Shown here piece after piece: positions 51,923 to 61,509 of a stretch of DNA of 64,000 nucleotides (its first letter is position 1; the number at the start of each line of letters is the position of its first letter). The DNA lies in NCBI RefSeq assembly GCF_001435235.1, contig NZ_AZGB01000022.1:1-64000 (forward strand). Direction: 5' to 3'. The translations under genes were made by a program, and so were the position numbers. The DNA is from Liquorilactobacillus ghanensis DSM 18630. Its GTDB lineage: Bacteria; Bacillota; Bacilli; Lactobacillales; Lactobacillaceae. The notes under the pieces are model-generated. The model had not been told where the DNA came from. It saw only the letters and a program-made list of their open reading frames with translations, and ran no database searches.

Positions 51923-53740
51923 ATGGATTATCAAAAATTAGCAGCTGATATTCTAAAAAATGTTGGCGGTCAAGGAAATATCAATACAGCATGGCATTGT
52001 GCAACTAGAATTCGTTTTAAGTTAACTGATGAAAAGAAAGCTGATACGAAAGCCATTGAAAACTTAGATGGTGTAATTACTGTAGTTCAATCTGCTGGTC
52101 AGTATCAAGTCGTAATTGGCAATTCAGTTGGTCAAGTCTTCGACCAGTTAGCCAATCAAGCAGGACTGGAAAATAAATCAGATACTGCAACTGAAGAACC
52201 TGCAGATAAAGAAAATTTAATTAATCGCTTTATTGCTTTTATTTCTGGAACGTTTACTCCATTCTTAGGAGCAATGGCCGGTGCTGGTATTTTAAAGGGG
52301 CTCTTAGCTTTATTCGTTGCTTTGGACTGGATGACAAAAACCAGTGGTGCGTATCAAATTTGGTATGCAGCTGGTGATGCACTATTTAACTTTTTGCCGA
52401 TCTTTTTAGCGTTTACTGCAGCTAAACGGCTTAAAGTCAATCAATTTGTTGCTGTTGCTTTAGCGGCCGCTTTAGTTTATCCAACAATGGTAACGGTTGC
52501 TGATAAAGCTACAACTTTACATTTCTTTGGAATTCCAGTTGTTCCGACTACTTATACTTCTTCGGTAATTCCAATCTTATTAGCAGTTTGGGTCCTTTCT
52601 TATCTGCAACCACTTTTGGATAAGATTTTTCCAGATGCGGTACGCAATATCTTCACACCGTTATTTTCATTGATGATAATGGTTCCGCTGACATTAATTG
52701 TCGTTGGCCCGATCGGTTCCGGTATTAGTAATTTATTAGCGGCTGGAGTTTCCGGCATCTACAATTTTGCTCCGGCATTTGCTGGTGTTATCATGGGAGC
52801 CTTCTGGCAAGTATTCGTTATCTTCGGAGTACATTGGACTTTCGTGCCAGTCATGATGAACAATATTGCTAAAATGGGTTATGATCCTTTGCTGCCGATT
52901 CTGAGTGCTGCCGTTTTATCTCAGGCAGGAGCTGCTTTAGGGATTTTCTTGAAAACAAAGGATAAAAAACAAAAAGCTTTAGCTGGTTCAGGTGTTGTTA
53001 CCGGAATCTTCGGCATTACCGAACCAATTATTTATGGACTTACCTTGAAGATGAAACGACCATTTATTTGTGCTGTTATTTCCGGCGGGATTGGCGGAGC
53101 AATCATTGGATCTTTCCAAGCACATGCTAATTCATTTACACTTCCAAGTCTGCTAGCCTTGCCAACTTATCTGGGCAAAGGATTTAGCGGTGTGTTGATT
53201 GGAATTGCCGTTGCATTCTTCTTAGCCGCTATCTTAACTTATTTGTTCGGATTTTCTGGTCAAGATGCAGCACAAGTAAAAAGTGATGGTTTAGAAGAAG
53301 TGGTTGCACCAGCAGCTGGGACGGTTATTCCATTAAAGAGTGTTCATGACGAAGTCTTTTCATCTGAAGCAATGGGAAAAGGAATCGCTATTGTTCCGAC
53401 TGAAGGTACTTTAAAAGCGCCAGTTAGTGGGACAATCAGTGCTGTTTATCCAACTGGTCATGCAATTGGTCTGATTTCCGATCAAGGGGCAGAAATTTTA
53501 CTGCACATAGGAATTGATACAGTTAAATTAAATGGCAAGTATTTTGAAACATTAGTTAAAAAAGAACAGCATGTAAATGCAGGAGATAAGCTGGTTTCTT
53601 TTGATTTAGATAAAATCAAAGCAGCTGGTTATGACACGACAATTATGTTAGTCGTTACTAATAGTAAAAATTATGAAGTTAATGTTACAACTGAAACAGC
53701 TGCAGCTGACAATTGGCTGTTAAAATTAAAACCAGAATAA
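51923..53740 (+). CDS. bglP: PTS beta-glucoside transporter EIIBCA
   Basis: A 605-residue permease with domain order EIIB-EIIC-EIIA. EIIB phospho-Cys is C26 in TAWHCATRIRF. EIIC has about ten helices (FISGTFTPFLGAMAGAGILKG; GITEPIIYGLTLKMKRPF). EIIA runs from about residue 455, with the His in AEILLHIGIDTVKLNG. RBS GAGGTGAG. It takes up and phosphorylates aryl- or alkyl-beta-glucosides such as salicin, arbutin or cellobiose; which of these is not decided by sequence. It follows RAT 2 and precedes the matching hydrolase. Confidence 0.93.
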   Translation: MDYQKLAADILKNVGGQGNINTAWHCATRIRFKLTDEKKADTKAIENLDGVITVVQSAGQYQVVIGNSVGQVFDQLANQAGLENKSDTATEEPADKENLINRFIAFISGTFTPFLGAMAGAGILKGLLALFVALDWMTKTSGAYQIWYAAGDALFNFLPIFLAFTAAKRLKVNQFVAVALAAALVYPTMVTVADKATTLHFFGIPVVPTTYTSSVIPILLAVWVLSYLQPLLDKIFPDAVRNIFTPLFSLMIMVPLTLIVVGPIGSGISNLLAAGVSGIYNFAPAFAGVIMGAFWQVFVIFGVHWTFVPVMMNNIAKMGYDPLLPILSAAVLSQAGAALGIFLKTKDKKQKALAGSGVVTGIFGITEPIIYGLTLKMKRPFICAVISGGIGGAIIGSFQAHANSFTLPSLLALPTYLGKGFSGVLIGIAVAFFLAAILTYLFGFSGQDAAQVKSDGLEEVVAPAAGTVIPLKSVHDEVFSSEAMGKGIAIVPTEGTLKAPVSGTISAVYPTGHAIGLISDQGAEILLHIGIDTVKLNGKYFETLVKKEQHVNAGDKLVSFDLDKIKAAGYDTTIMLVVTNSKNYEVNVTTETAAADNWLLKLKPE

Positions 53741-53745
53741 AATAA

Positions 53746-55218
<1,473 letters not shown>

Positions 55219-55229
55219 AGATTTGATTA

Positions 55230-55275
55230 AAAAAACTGTATTGTTGAAATAACATTCAGCAATACAGTTTTTTTG
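55230..55275. terminator. Terminator of the bgl operon
   Basis: CTGTATTGTTGAA with CAGCAATACAG, extended by A6/T6, gives a long stem (55230-55248 with 55256-55275) and a T run. It lies 8 bp from the end of the convergent uspA-type gene and may serve both. Confidence 0.92.
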
Positions 55276-55282
55276 CAGTTTA

Positions 55283-55708
55283 TTATTTAATTACTAAAAC
55301 GTCACAAGCTGAGTTGCGTACTACAAAACTGGTATGTGAGCCGACAACCAATTTTTCAATATTATTCATTCCAGTTTGACCGATAACAATCAAGTCAATA
55401 TTGTGTTCTTTGGGGTATGTTTCGGCTAAAATTGTTTTGACACTGCCAATGATTACATCTGATTTAGCAGCAATGCCTTTTTGTTTAGCTTGGTCAAGAT
55501 ATGGTTTTATTTTCTCGGTAGCCTGATCAGCTAAATCAAGATAAAAATCTTCGCCAACGCCAAAAGAAACATCCATGCCACGATCACGGTTAACGATCCA
55601 GACGATACTAACTTTTGCGCCGAGTGCTTTAGCCAAATCACAACCAATTTTAAAAGCTTTTTCAGCTTTTTTTGAACCATCGATTCCAATCAATATATTT
55701 TGATACAT
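55283..55708 (-). CDS. Universal stress protein, UspA family
   Basis: A 141-residue cytosolic protein starting MYQNILIGIDGSKKAEKAF, with the ATP-binding motif GQTGMNNIEKLVVGSHTSFV (G-x2-G-x9-G-S/T type) near the end. AAGGGGGCT lies 8 bp before the ATG at 55708. By family it binds ATP or AMP and helps survival under stress. It is a single gene. The 55709-55996 stretch upstream holds no further gene. Confidence 0.9.
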   Translation of the reverse strand: MYQNILIGIDGSKKAEKAFKIGCDLAKALGAKVSIVWIVNRDRGMDVSFGVGEDFYLDLADQATEKIKPYLDQAKQKGIAAKSDVIIGSVKTILAETYPKEHNIDLIVIGQTGMNNIEKLVVGSHTSFVVRNSACDVLVIK

Positions 55709-55996
55709 AAGAATAAGCCCCCTTAAGATAAGCAGAATGACAAAATAAAATCAATAAGTTTTTACACATTAAGTATAACATATTTACCAATTTCTTGAAT
55801 TGATAAAGCAAATCGAACAGCTTTAAGAACTTGTTTTTCTAATGAAAACACCAACAAAAAGTAATCTTGTTGACAATTTCTAAAGCTAAGCCTTAAGCTG
55901 AAATAAGCAGTCGCAAAATCGCATTACTTTAGGTTTTAAGTAATTTAAGAAATATAATTCAGCTGCAAAATAAATATACAGGAGGGCAGTTTAACA

Positions 55997-56935
55997 ATGT
56001 TACCAATTCTGCTGGGATTAACTATTGGATTTGGATTGCCGTTACAGACGGCTATCAATTCAAAATTACGAAAGATTGTCGGTTCGCCGTTGCTGTCTTC
56101 AATGGTTTCATTTACCGTTGGAACTATTTTTTTAACGCTGGCAACTTTACTGCTGACACACGGTTTGATGATTAATCTATTATTGTTCAAACAGCAGCCA
56201 TGGTGGATTTGGATTGGCGGATTGCTAGGGGTAATTTATTTAACAGGCAACATTGTGCTTTTTCCTTACTTAGGCAGTGTTCAAACGGTAATTATGCCAG
56301 TTGTTGGTCAACTGATTATGAGTATGCTGATTGACAATTTCGGCTGGTTTGATTCACCACAGCATACATTAAATTTAGTTCGTTTGGGCGGTTGCGCCTT
56401 GGTCTTTATTGGCGTAATTATGGCAGTCGCAGCCGCGTCACTTTTTAAAAGCCGGCGTAAACAATTTGATACGGTCAGTAAAAGTCCTCATCGTTTTTTG
56501 TGGCAACTGGCAGGAATCTTTACGGGGATGCTAAGTGCAATGCAGACAGCTATCAACGGTCATTTAGGCGTTGTTTTAGCTTCAGCAGAAAAAGCAGCTT
56601 TAATTTCTTTTTTAGTTGGAACAGTTGCCTTATGGTTGCTTGTAATAATTCGAGAGCATGGCATTCACTTAAAACCAGCTTTTAGCACTTCTCATCCCTG
56701 GTGGATTTGGATCGGTGGAATTATAGGCGCATTGTTTGTATTGGGAAATGCTTTCTTGGTACCAGTCATAGGAACCGGCTTGGCAGTTGTGATCGTTTTA
56801 TTTGGTATGATTACCGGTAGTTTATTAGTTGATCATTTTGGATGGTTAGGTGCTGACCGAATTTTAATTGAACCAATTCAATTGTTGGGGATTATCGTAA
56901 TGCTGGCTGGAGTAATTTTAATCAAATTATTTTAA
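55997..56935 (+). CDS. DMT family transporter (YdcZ/DUF606 duplicated)
   Basis: A 312-residue membrane protein made of two DUF606 halves. Each begins with an amphipathic helix and contains the repeated PWWIWIGG motif (near residues 67 and 235), followed by GN.FLVP or GNIVLFPYLG. There are about ten helices. AGGAGGGCAG precedes ATG. Substrate is unknown; the duplicated form is common in lactobacilli. Its stop codon lies inside a terminator hairpin. Confidence 0.82.
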   Translation: MLPILLGLTIGFGLPLQTAINSKLRKIVGSPLLSSMVSFTVGTIFLTLATLLLTHGLMINLLLFKQQPWWIWIGGLLGVIYLTGNIVLFPYLGSVQTVIMPVVGQLIMSMLIDNFGWFDSPQHTLNLVRLGGCALVFIGVIMAVAAASLFKSRRKQFDTVSKSPHRFLWQLAGIFTGMLSAMQTAINGHLGVVLASAEKAALISFLVGTVALWLLVIIREHGIHLKPAFSTSHPWWIWIGGIIGALFVLGNAFLVPVIGTGLAVVIVLFGMITGSLLVDHFGWLGADRILIEPIQLLGIIVMLAGVILIKLF

Positions 56936-56957
56936 AGAATACTATATTATTCTTTTT
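56934..56957 (+). terminator. Terminator overlapping the stop codon
   Basis: AAAGAATA (56934-56941) pairs perfectly with TATTCTTT (56948-56955), followed by T. The stem begins within the stop codon of the transporter gene. Confidence 0.65.
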
Positions 56958-57104
56958 GTATCAGATGAAGATTTCTGTTTTATAAGGACATTCTAAAAAA
57001 TGTTAGATTTTTATAAAAAATTAAAAAGCGGGTCTGTTAGCGAATGATTGTGGTAAAATGCGAGATGTTGGCAAATTAAATTGAACTTTAACCAGGTGAC
57101 CAAA

Positions 57105-57752
57105 ATGAAATTTTTAAAAAAATATGGCTTTTTATTTTTATTAGTAGCATTATTGCGGGAAATAAATTTGCCATTTTTTATGGGTTTTTTTAGTGAAACA
57201 AGTAAACATGTTTGGCTGCTAAGCGAATTGGGACAACCTGGAATGCTCTTGCGCAACGCATTTAAAATTTGGGAAATCATTGATGGAATTTTATTTATTT
57301 TAGCAGCTCCCTATCTTGCTAACCGATTTAAGCAGTATTCTCGAAAAATGGCAATCACTTTTGGCTGGTTAATTGCCCTGTATGGAATCGGTGATTGTTT
57401 AATGACAGCTTTATTTGATTATTCGACAAACTATTTTACTGATCCAGCAGCTTTTTTACATGCTTTTGGTTCATTTATCGGCTCCGGTGCTTTACTGTTA
57501 ATTAACTTTTCTTTATTACTGCTAGCCAAAAAAAATCAACAGCCTAAAATTATGTTGAGTATTATTTTATTAATGCTTTGCAGTGTAATTGCCGGCTCAT
57601 TAGTTGAATTGAAGATTTTTGCTTGGCCCTTGATTAATGGAATCTTACAGTGTGTAATGCTGGATACTCTCTATTTACCCTTATTGGTGATTGCTGCCAA
57701 GGATACCTTTTTATGGATTAGCGGCTTTTTCGCAAAGAATAACTCGCATTAA
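57105..57752 (+). CDS. Membrane protein, DUF998-like, uncharacterised
   Basis: A 215-residue protein with six hydrophobic helices. ATG 57105 has AGGTGACC upstream; the frame runs 24 bases further without a ribosome site. WLLSELGQPGMLLRNAFKIWEIIDG and YGIGDCLMTALFDY are the most distinctive segments and recall DUF998, but I am not sure. Function is unknown. A small membrane protein gene follows 70 bp later. Confidence 0.6.
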   Translation: MKFLKKYGFLFLLVALLREINLPFFMGFFSETSKHVWLLSELGQPGMLLRNAFKIWEIIDGILFILAAPYLANRFKQYSRKMAITFGWLIALYGIGDCLMTALFDYSTNYFTDPAAFLHAFGSFIGSGALLLINFSLLLLAKKNQQPKIMLSIILLMLCSVIAGSLVELKIFAWPLINGILQCVMLDTLYLPLLVIAAKDTFLWISGFFAKNNSH

Positions 57753-57822
57753 GATTTATATTTGTAATCAGAGCGATTTGATTTTATACTTTAGGCGAAG
57801 AAATCAACGTTAGGGGATGAAT

Positions 57823-58059
57823 ATGATGATGTGGAGTTGTGGAAATTGGAATTCATTCATGGGCTGGCACATGTCAAGAGGCTGGTTGTTGGTCGGATTA
57901 TTAATTGCAATTGTAATCATTTTGGGCTTTTTCTTTAGCTACTTATTTATTAAAAATCAGCGACCGACAACTGCTTTTAAAATTCTCGATGAGTCTTATG
58001 CCAAGGGAAAAATTTCTTACCAGGAATATTTGACCCGTAAAAATAATTTAAAAAAATAA
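57823..58059 (+). CDS. Small membrane protein with SHOCT-like tail
   Basis: A 78-residue protein. ATG 57823 is chosen since TAGGGG lies 6 bp upstream; an ATG at 57817 touches it, and 57826 is also possible. The N-terminus is rich in Met, Trp, Cys and His (MMMWSCGNWNSFMGWHM). One helix follows (LLVGLLIAIVIILGFFFSYLF), then the C-terminal LDESYAKGKISYQEYLTRKNNL, which fits the SHOCT domain. Role unknown; metal binding by the N-terminus is possible. Confidence 0.7.
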   Translation: MMMWSCGNWNSFMGWHMSRGWLLVGLLIAIVIILGFFFSYLFIKNQRPTTAFKILDESYAKGKISYQEYLTRKNNLKK

Positions 58060-58085
58060 ATTGGTTTGCTTAATATTTAAACAGG

Positions 58086-58124
58086 GCTTTCAATTATTAG
58101 TACATTAATAATTGAAAGCTTTTT
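58086..58124 (+). terminator. Terminator with perfect 14-bp stem
   Basis: GCTTTCAATTATTA (58086-58099) pairs perfectly with TAATAATTGAAAGC (58106-58119) around 6 nt, followed by T5. Confidence 0.93.
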
Positions 58125-58224
58125 GATTCTTATTTGCTTGTTAATTTTAATAAAAGGAATAAAATATAAATGGATGGTTATTTTTGTAGAAAAATATAAT
58201 ATAAATAGAGGAGATTTTATTATC

Positions 58225-58509
58225 ATGAAAGTTATTAATGTATCCTTAGTTGTAAAACCTCAATTAAAAGCCGAATACGAAGAATTTATTGCTGATTTAG
58301 TCAGAAATTCAGCACAAGAGACCGGAAATTTGTATTATGGTCATTTTAAAAAACTAGACAGTGATAATGAATATGAAATTATTGAACATTGGCGTGATCA
58401 AGCAGCTGTAGAAGCACATAATGCAACTCCTCATTTTCAAAAGTTTTTAGCCGGAGTCAATGACTATTTGGTTAAGGAACCTGAAATAACCCGTTTGATT
58501 CTTGAATAA
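58225..58509 (+). CDS. Antibiotic biosynthesis monooxygenase (ABM) domain protein
   Basis: A 94-residue dimeric ferredoxin-like fold protein, starting MKVINVSLVVKPQLKAEYEEF with ETGNLYYGHFKKLDSDNEYEIIEHWRD and a conserved His (ATPHFQKFL). ATG 58225 lies 12 bp after AGAGGAG; the frame is open back to 58123 but begins inside a terminator. Family members act as quinol monooxygenases (YgiN) or heme-degrading enzymes; the short form here fits a YgiN-like role. Single gene. Confidence 0.8.
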   Translation: MKVINVSLVVKPQLKAEYEEFIADLVRNSAQETGNLYYGHFKKLDSDNEYEIIEHWRDQAAVEAHNATPHFQKFLAGVNDYLVKEPEITRLILE

Positions 58510-58527
58510 ATTATAATTGGATAAGCA

Positions 58528-58570
58528 AAGAGTCAGCAACAGTGATTAAAAACTGCTGCTGGCTCTTTTA
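58528..58570. terminator. Terminator between ABM gene and larR
   Basis: AAGAGTCAGCAACAGT (58528-58543) pairs with ACTGCTGCTGGCTCTT (58552-58567) with two wobble pairs, followed by T. It lies between convergent genes and abuts the larR stop. Confidence 0.85.
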
Positions 58571-59257
58571 ATATGCAATATAATCATCAAGCTTTTTTGA
58601 GTTTTTAATAATAATCCGTCGTTTATTGTCGTTACTAGTAGTAAATTCAATAACAGATTCATCTTTTAGTCTACGCATCATACGGCTGACACTAGTATGA
58701 TTGGCAATGCCACAAAAACCGGCAATATCTTCATTAGTGACATTAAAGTCAATCAAGATTTTGTTTGAATTCGGTAAATGACGACCGAATTTAAGTGCCA
58801 TGTCCCGCAAAAAATTTGCTAAAGCCCCCAGTTTGCCATTCATAGTTAGACGCTGCAGCCGTGAAAAATTTTCTGACAAGCGATGACGATAATATTGTTT
58901 AACATAATTTTGCAGTTGCGGATTGGAATTAACGTACTGCCAAAATTTCACACGATTTATCTGATAAAATGCTGCTGTTTCAGATTCAATTCGAACATTA
59001 AAGGGTTGTTCATCATATTGCAAGGCTTCATCGTGTAGTAGAGAAATTACATCGGGTTGGTTAATATACGAAATATTGAATTCCCGTCCATCCTGCAAAA
59101 TAACTGATGTTTTTATAATACCTTCTTTTAAAATAAAAACGCTGGCTGCCTTTAATCCATGAAAAGTCAAATAGGTGTGATAATCTTTGGTGATCGTTGA
59201 AATCTGTTTATCTTTCAAAAAGTTTACTAAATAATCAATATCTTTGTTGGTCAACAA
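58568..59257 (-). CDS. larR: Crp/Fnr family regulator LarR
   Basis: A 229-residue regulator with an N-terminal cyclic-nucleotide-type beta barrel (ASVFILKEGIIKTSVILQDGREFNISYI) and a C-terminal winged helix (TNEDIAGFCGIANHTSVSRMMRRLKDESVIEF). The TTG at 59257 lies 9 bp after AGGAAGG, so I prefer it to the longer frame starting at 59284. It is divergent from larA, as in L. plantarum, where LarR activates lar genes in response to L-lactate. There is no Fe-S cysteine cluster at the N-terminus, so it is not a true FNR. Confidence 0.85.
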   Translation of the reverse strand: MLTNKDIDYLVNFLKDKQISTITKDYHTYLTFHGLKAASVFILKEGIIKTSVILQDGREFNISYINQPDVISLLHDEALQYDEQPFNVRIESETAAFYQINRVKFWQYVNSNPQLQNYVKQYYRHRLSENFSRLQRLTMNGKLGALANFLRDMALKFGRHLPNSNKILIDFNVTNEDIAGFCGIANHTSVSRMMRRLKDESVIEFTTSNDNKRRIIIKNSKKLDDYIAY

Positions 59258-59328
59258 TAATTTGTTCCTTCCTGCGATTCTCAATATAGTCAGAGCCTAT
59301 TCTACCAATATCAGGTATCACATTACCT

Positions 59329-59353
59329 TATCATTTGATAATAACAAATGATA
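59329..59353. promoter_or_regulatory. Palindrome in the larR-larA intergenic region
   Basis: TATCATTTG (59329-59337) and CAAATGATA (59345-59353) are a perfect 9-bp inverted repeat with a 7-nt centre. It is a candidate regulator site between divergent larR and larA, lying nearer larR. Confidence 0.5.
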
Positions 59354-59373
59354 TTAAAAAATGCTAATTGAAT

Positions 59374-59393
59374 TTAACAATCATGATTGACAA
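59374..59393. promoter_or_regulatory. Candidate Lar box overlapping the larA -35 region
   Basis: TTAACAATCATGATTGACAA is a 20-bp near-palindrome with a perfect core CAATCATGATTG (59378-59389). It overlaps a consensus -35 TTGACA (59387-59392). No good -10 stands 17 bp away (TAGGTA at 18 bp is poor), as expected for a promoter that needs an activator such as LarR. Confidence 0.6.
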
Positions 59394-59462
59394 TGAGAAT
59401 TGATTTTAAATAGGTATCATGAAAAAAGTAAGTTATCAAATAAGCAAGAAGGAGAAATTCAC

Positions 59463-60740
59463 ATGGTAGAAATTAAGCTTCCTTATGACCATGGTTTTGT
59501 AACTGCTAAAATTAATTCAGCTAACTTAGCTGGAACATTAGTTTCCAAAGCAGCTACTTATCAGACGCATTTTTCAGAAAAAGAACTGGTGGAAAAATCA
59601 CTCGATGATCCAATTGGTAGTCCTAAACTAGAGACTTTAGCCAAAGACAAAAAGAATATTGTGATTATCAGTTCAGATCACACTCGGCCAGTTCCGTCAC
59701 ATATTATTACTCCGATTTTATTGCAGCGCTTGCGGCAAGCAGCTCCAGCAGCACGAATTAGAATCTTAGTTGCAACTGGATTTCATCGTCCCTCAACTCA
59801 TGAAGAATTAGTTGCTAAATATGGTAAAGAGATCGTTGCTAATGAGGAAATTGTGATGCATAAATCTCAAGAAGATGCTGATATGGTCAAAATCGGCCAG
59901 CTCCCCTCTGGTGGTGATTTAATTATCAATAAAATAGCTGCCGAGGCCGATTTGTTGATTTCCGAAGGATTTATTGAATCACATTTCTTTGCCGGTTTTT
60001 CTGGTGGGCGCAAATCTGTTTTGCCAGGTATTTCATCTTATAAGACGATTATGGCCAACCATTCTGGTGAATTTATTGCTGATAAACATTCAAGAACCGG
60101 TAATTTACAGCATAATCTGGTTCATCACGACATGGTATATGCAGCAAAAAAAGCTGGATTGAAATTTATTTTAAATGTTGTTTTAGACGAAAACAAGAAA
60201 ATTATTGCATCTTTTGCTGGTGATTTAGAGGCTGCCCATAAAAAAGGTACAGACTTTGTTGGCGATTTGGCTGGTGTTAAAGCTATCAAAAGTGATATCA
60301 CAGTGACAACCAATGGCGGCTACCCACTGGATCAAAATATTTATCAGGCAGTTAAGGGAATGACAGCGGCTGAAGCAAGCAACAAACAAAACGGAACAAT
60401 TATTATCGTTGCTGGTTGTCGTGATGGTCACGGTGGTGTTGGTTTTTATCATAATTTAGCAGATGTGGCTAAACCGCAAGACTTTTTGGAACTCGCTACC
60501 AATACACCGCGTTTAAAAACTGTTCCAGATCAATGGACTTCTCAAATTTTGGCCCGAATTTTATCTAATCATCATGTAATCCTGGTATCAGACTTAGTTG
60601 AACCGAGTCTGGTAACTAATATGCACATGGAGTTAGCGACCTCGATCGAGCAGGCTTTAGCCTCAGCTTACGATCGAGCAGGCGAGTCCGCAAAAGTTAC
60701 AGTGATTCCTGATGGCTTGGGCGTTATTGTTAAGGACTGA
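59463..60740 (+). CDS. larA: Nickel-pincer lactate racemase LarA
   Basis: A 425-residue enzyme interconverting L- and D-lactate. ATG 59463 follows GAAGGAG; the frame is open from 59400 without a ribosome site. Residues known from L. plantarum LarA fall at identical positions: H108 in ATGFHRPSTHEE, H174 in FIESHFFAGF, K184 in GGRKSVLPG (the lysine joined to the nickel pincer cofactor), and H200 in MANHSGEF. SSDHTRPVPSH is the N-terminal substrate region. D-lactate is needed for vancomycin-resistant-type wall precursors. It is the first gene of the lar operon. Confidence 0.97.
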   Translation: MVEIKLPYDHGFVTAKINSANLAGTLVSKAATYQTHFSEKELVEKSLDDPIGSPKLETLAKDKKNIVIISSDHTRPVPSHIITPILLQRLRQAAPAARIRILVATGFHRPSTHEELVAKYGKEIVANEEIVMHKSQEDADMVKIGQLPSGGDLIINKIAAEADLLISEGFIESHFFAGFSGGRKSVLPGISSYKTIMANHSGEFIADKHSRTGNLQHNLVHHDMVYAAKKAGLKFILNVVLDENKKIIASFAGDLEAAHKKGTDFVGDLAGVKAIKSDITVTTNGGYPLDQNIYQAVKGMTAAEASNKQNGTIIIVAGCRDGHGGVGFYHNLADVAKPQDFLELATNTPRLKTVPDQWTSQILARILSNHHVILVSDLVEPSLVTNMHMELATSIEQALASAYDRAGESAKVTVIPDGLGVIVKD

Positions 60741-60744
60741 TCTG

Positions 60745-61509
60745 ATGAAAAAAAATGAATTACTAATCGAGCTGGAACACGTTGCTGCTCATAAGATTAC
60801 TCCGCAGCAAGCCGCAAATAAGCTGAGCAAAACTGATTTTACAGAATTGAATTATGCCAAAATTGATACAGCCAGAGAAAAACGCACGGGCTATTCAGAA
60901 GTAATTTACGGAGCAGGCAAAACAGCAGCACAAATTTGTGGAATTGCAAGCGTCATGAAAAAACAAGGTCAGTCGATTTTAGTTACTCGCGTAATACCTG
61001 AAAAAGCCGTTAAGATTCAAAAGGAATTTCCTGACTTGGACTATGATGCAGTCGCTCAAATTATGACATTAAACCCAAAGAAATCAGTTCATATTGGTGA
61101 GATTGCGATTGTTACTGCCGGAACTTCCGATATTAAAGTTGCAGAAGAAGCAGCGATCACAGCGGAATTTTTTGGTAATCATGTAACTCGCATTTATGAT
61201 GTCGGTGTTGCTGGAATTCAACGATTATTTGCCAAGTTAGAAGTTATTCGTCAAGCTAAGGTAATTATTGTAATTGCTGGGATGGAAGGCGCATTAGTGA
61301 GCGTTATTGGTGGCTTGGTCAATCAACCGGTAATTGGCGTACCAACAAGTATTGGTTACGGCAGCCATTTAAACGGACTTACTCCTTTATTGGGGATGCT
61401 AAACAGTTGTTCTGCCGGAATTAGTGTTGTCAATATTGATAATGGATTTGGTGCTGCTTTTAATGCCAGCATGATCAATCATTTAGCCGTTAAGGAGAAA
61501 ATCAAATGA
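60745..61509 (+). CDS. larB: LarB, NaAD carboxylase/hydrolase for the pincer cofactor
   Basis: A 254-residue protein of the AIR-carboxylase-like LarB family. SEVIYGAGKTAAQICGIASVMK and AGTSDIKVAEEAAITAEFFG, VIAGMEGALVSVIGGLVNQPVIGVPTSIGYG are its signatures. It carboxylates the pyridinium ring of nicotinic acid adenine dinucleotide and releases AMP. ATG 60745 has AAGGA upstream; the open frame from 60712 overlaps larA. It overlaps larC by 4 bp. Confidence 0.95.
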   Translation: MKKNELLIELEHVAAHKITPQQAANKLSKTDFTELNYAKIDTAREKRTGYSEVIYGAGKTAAQICGIASVMKKQGQSILVTRVIPEKAVKIQKEFPDLDYDAVAQIMTLNPKKSVHIGEIAIVTAGTSDIKVAEEAAITAEFFGNHVTRIYDVGVAGIQRLFAKLEVIRQAKVIIVIAGMEGALVSVIGGLVNQPVIGVPTSIGYGSHLNGLTPLLGMLNSCSAGISVVNIDNGFGAAFNASMINHLAVKEKIK

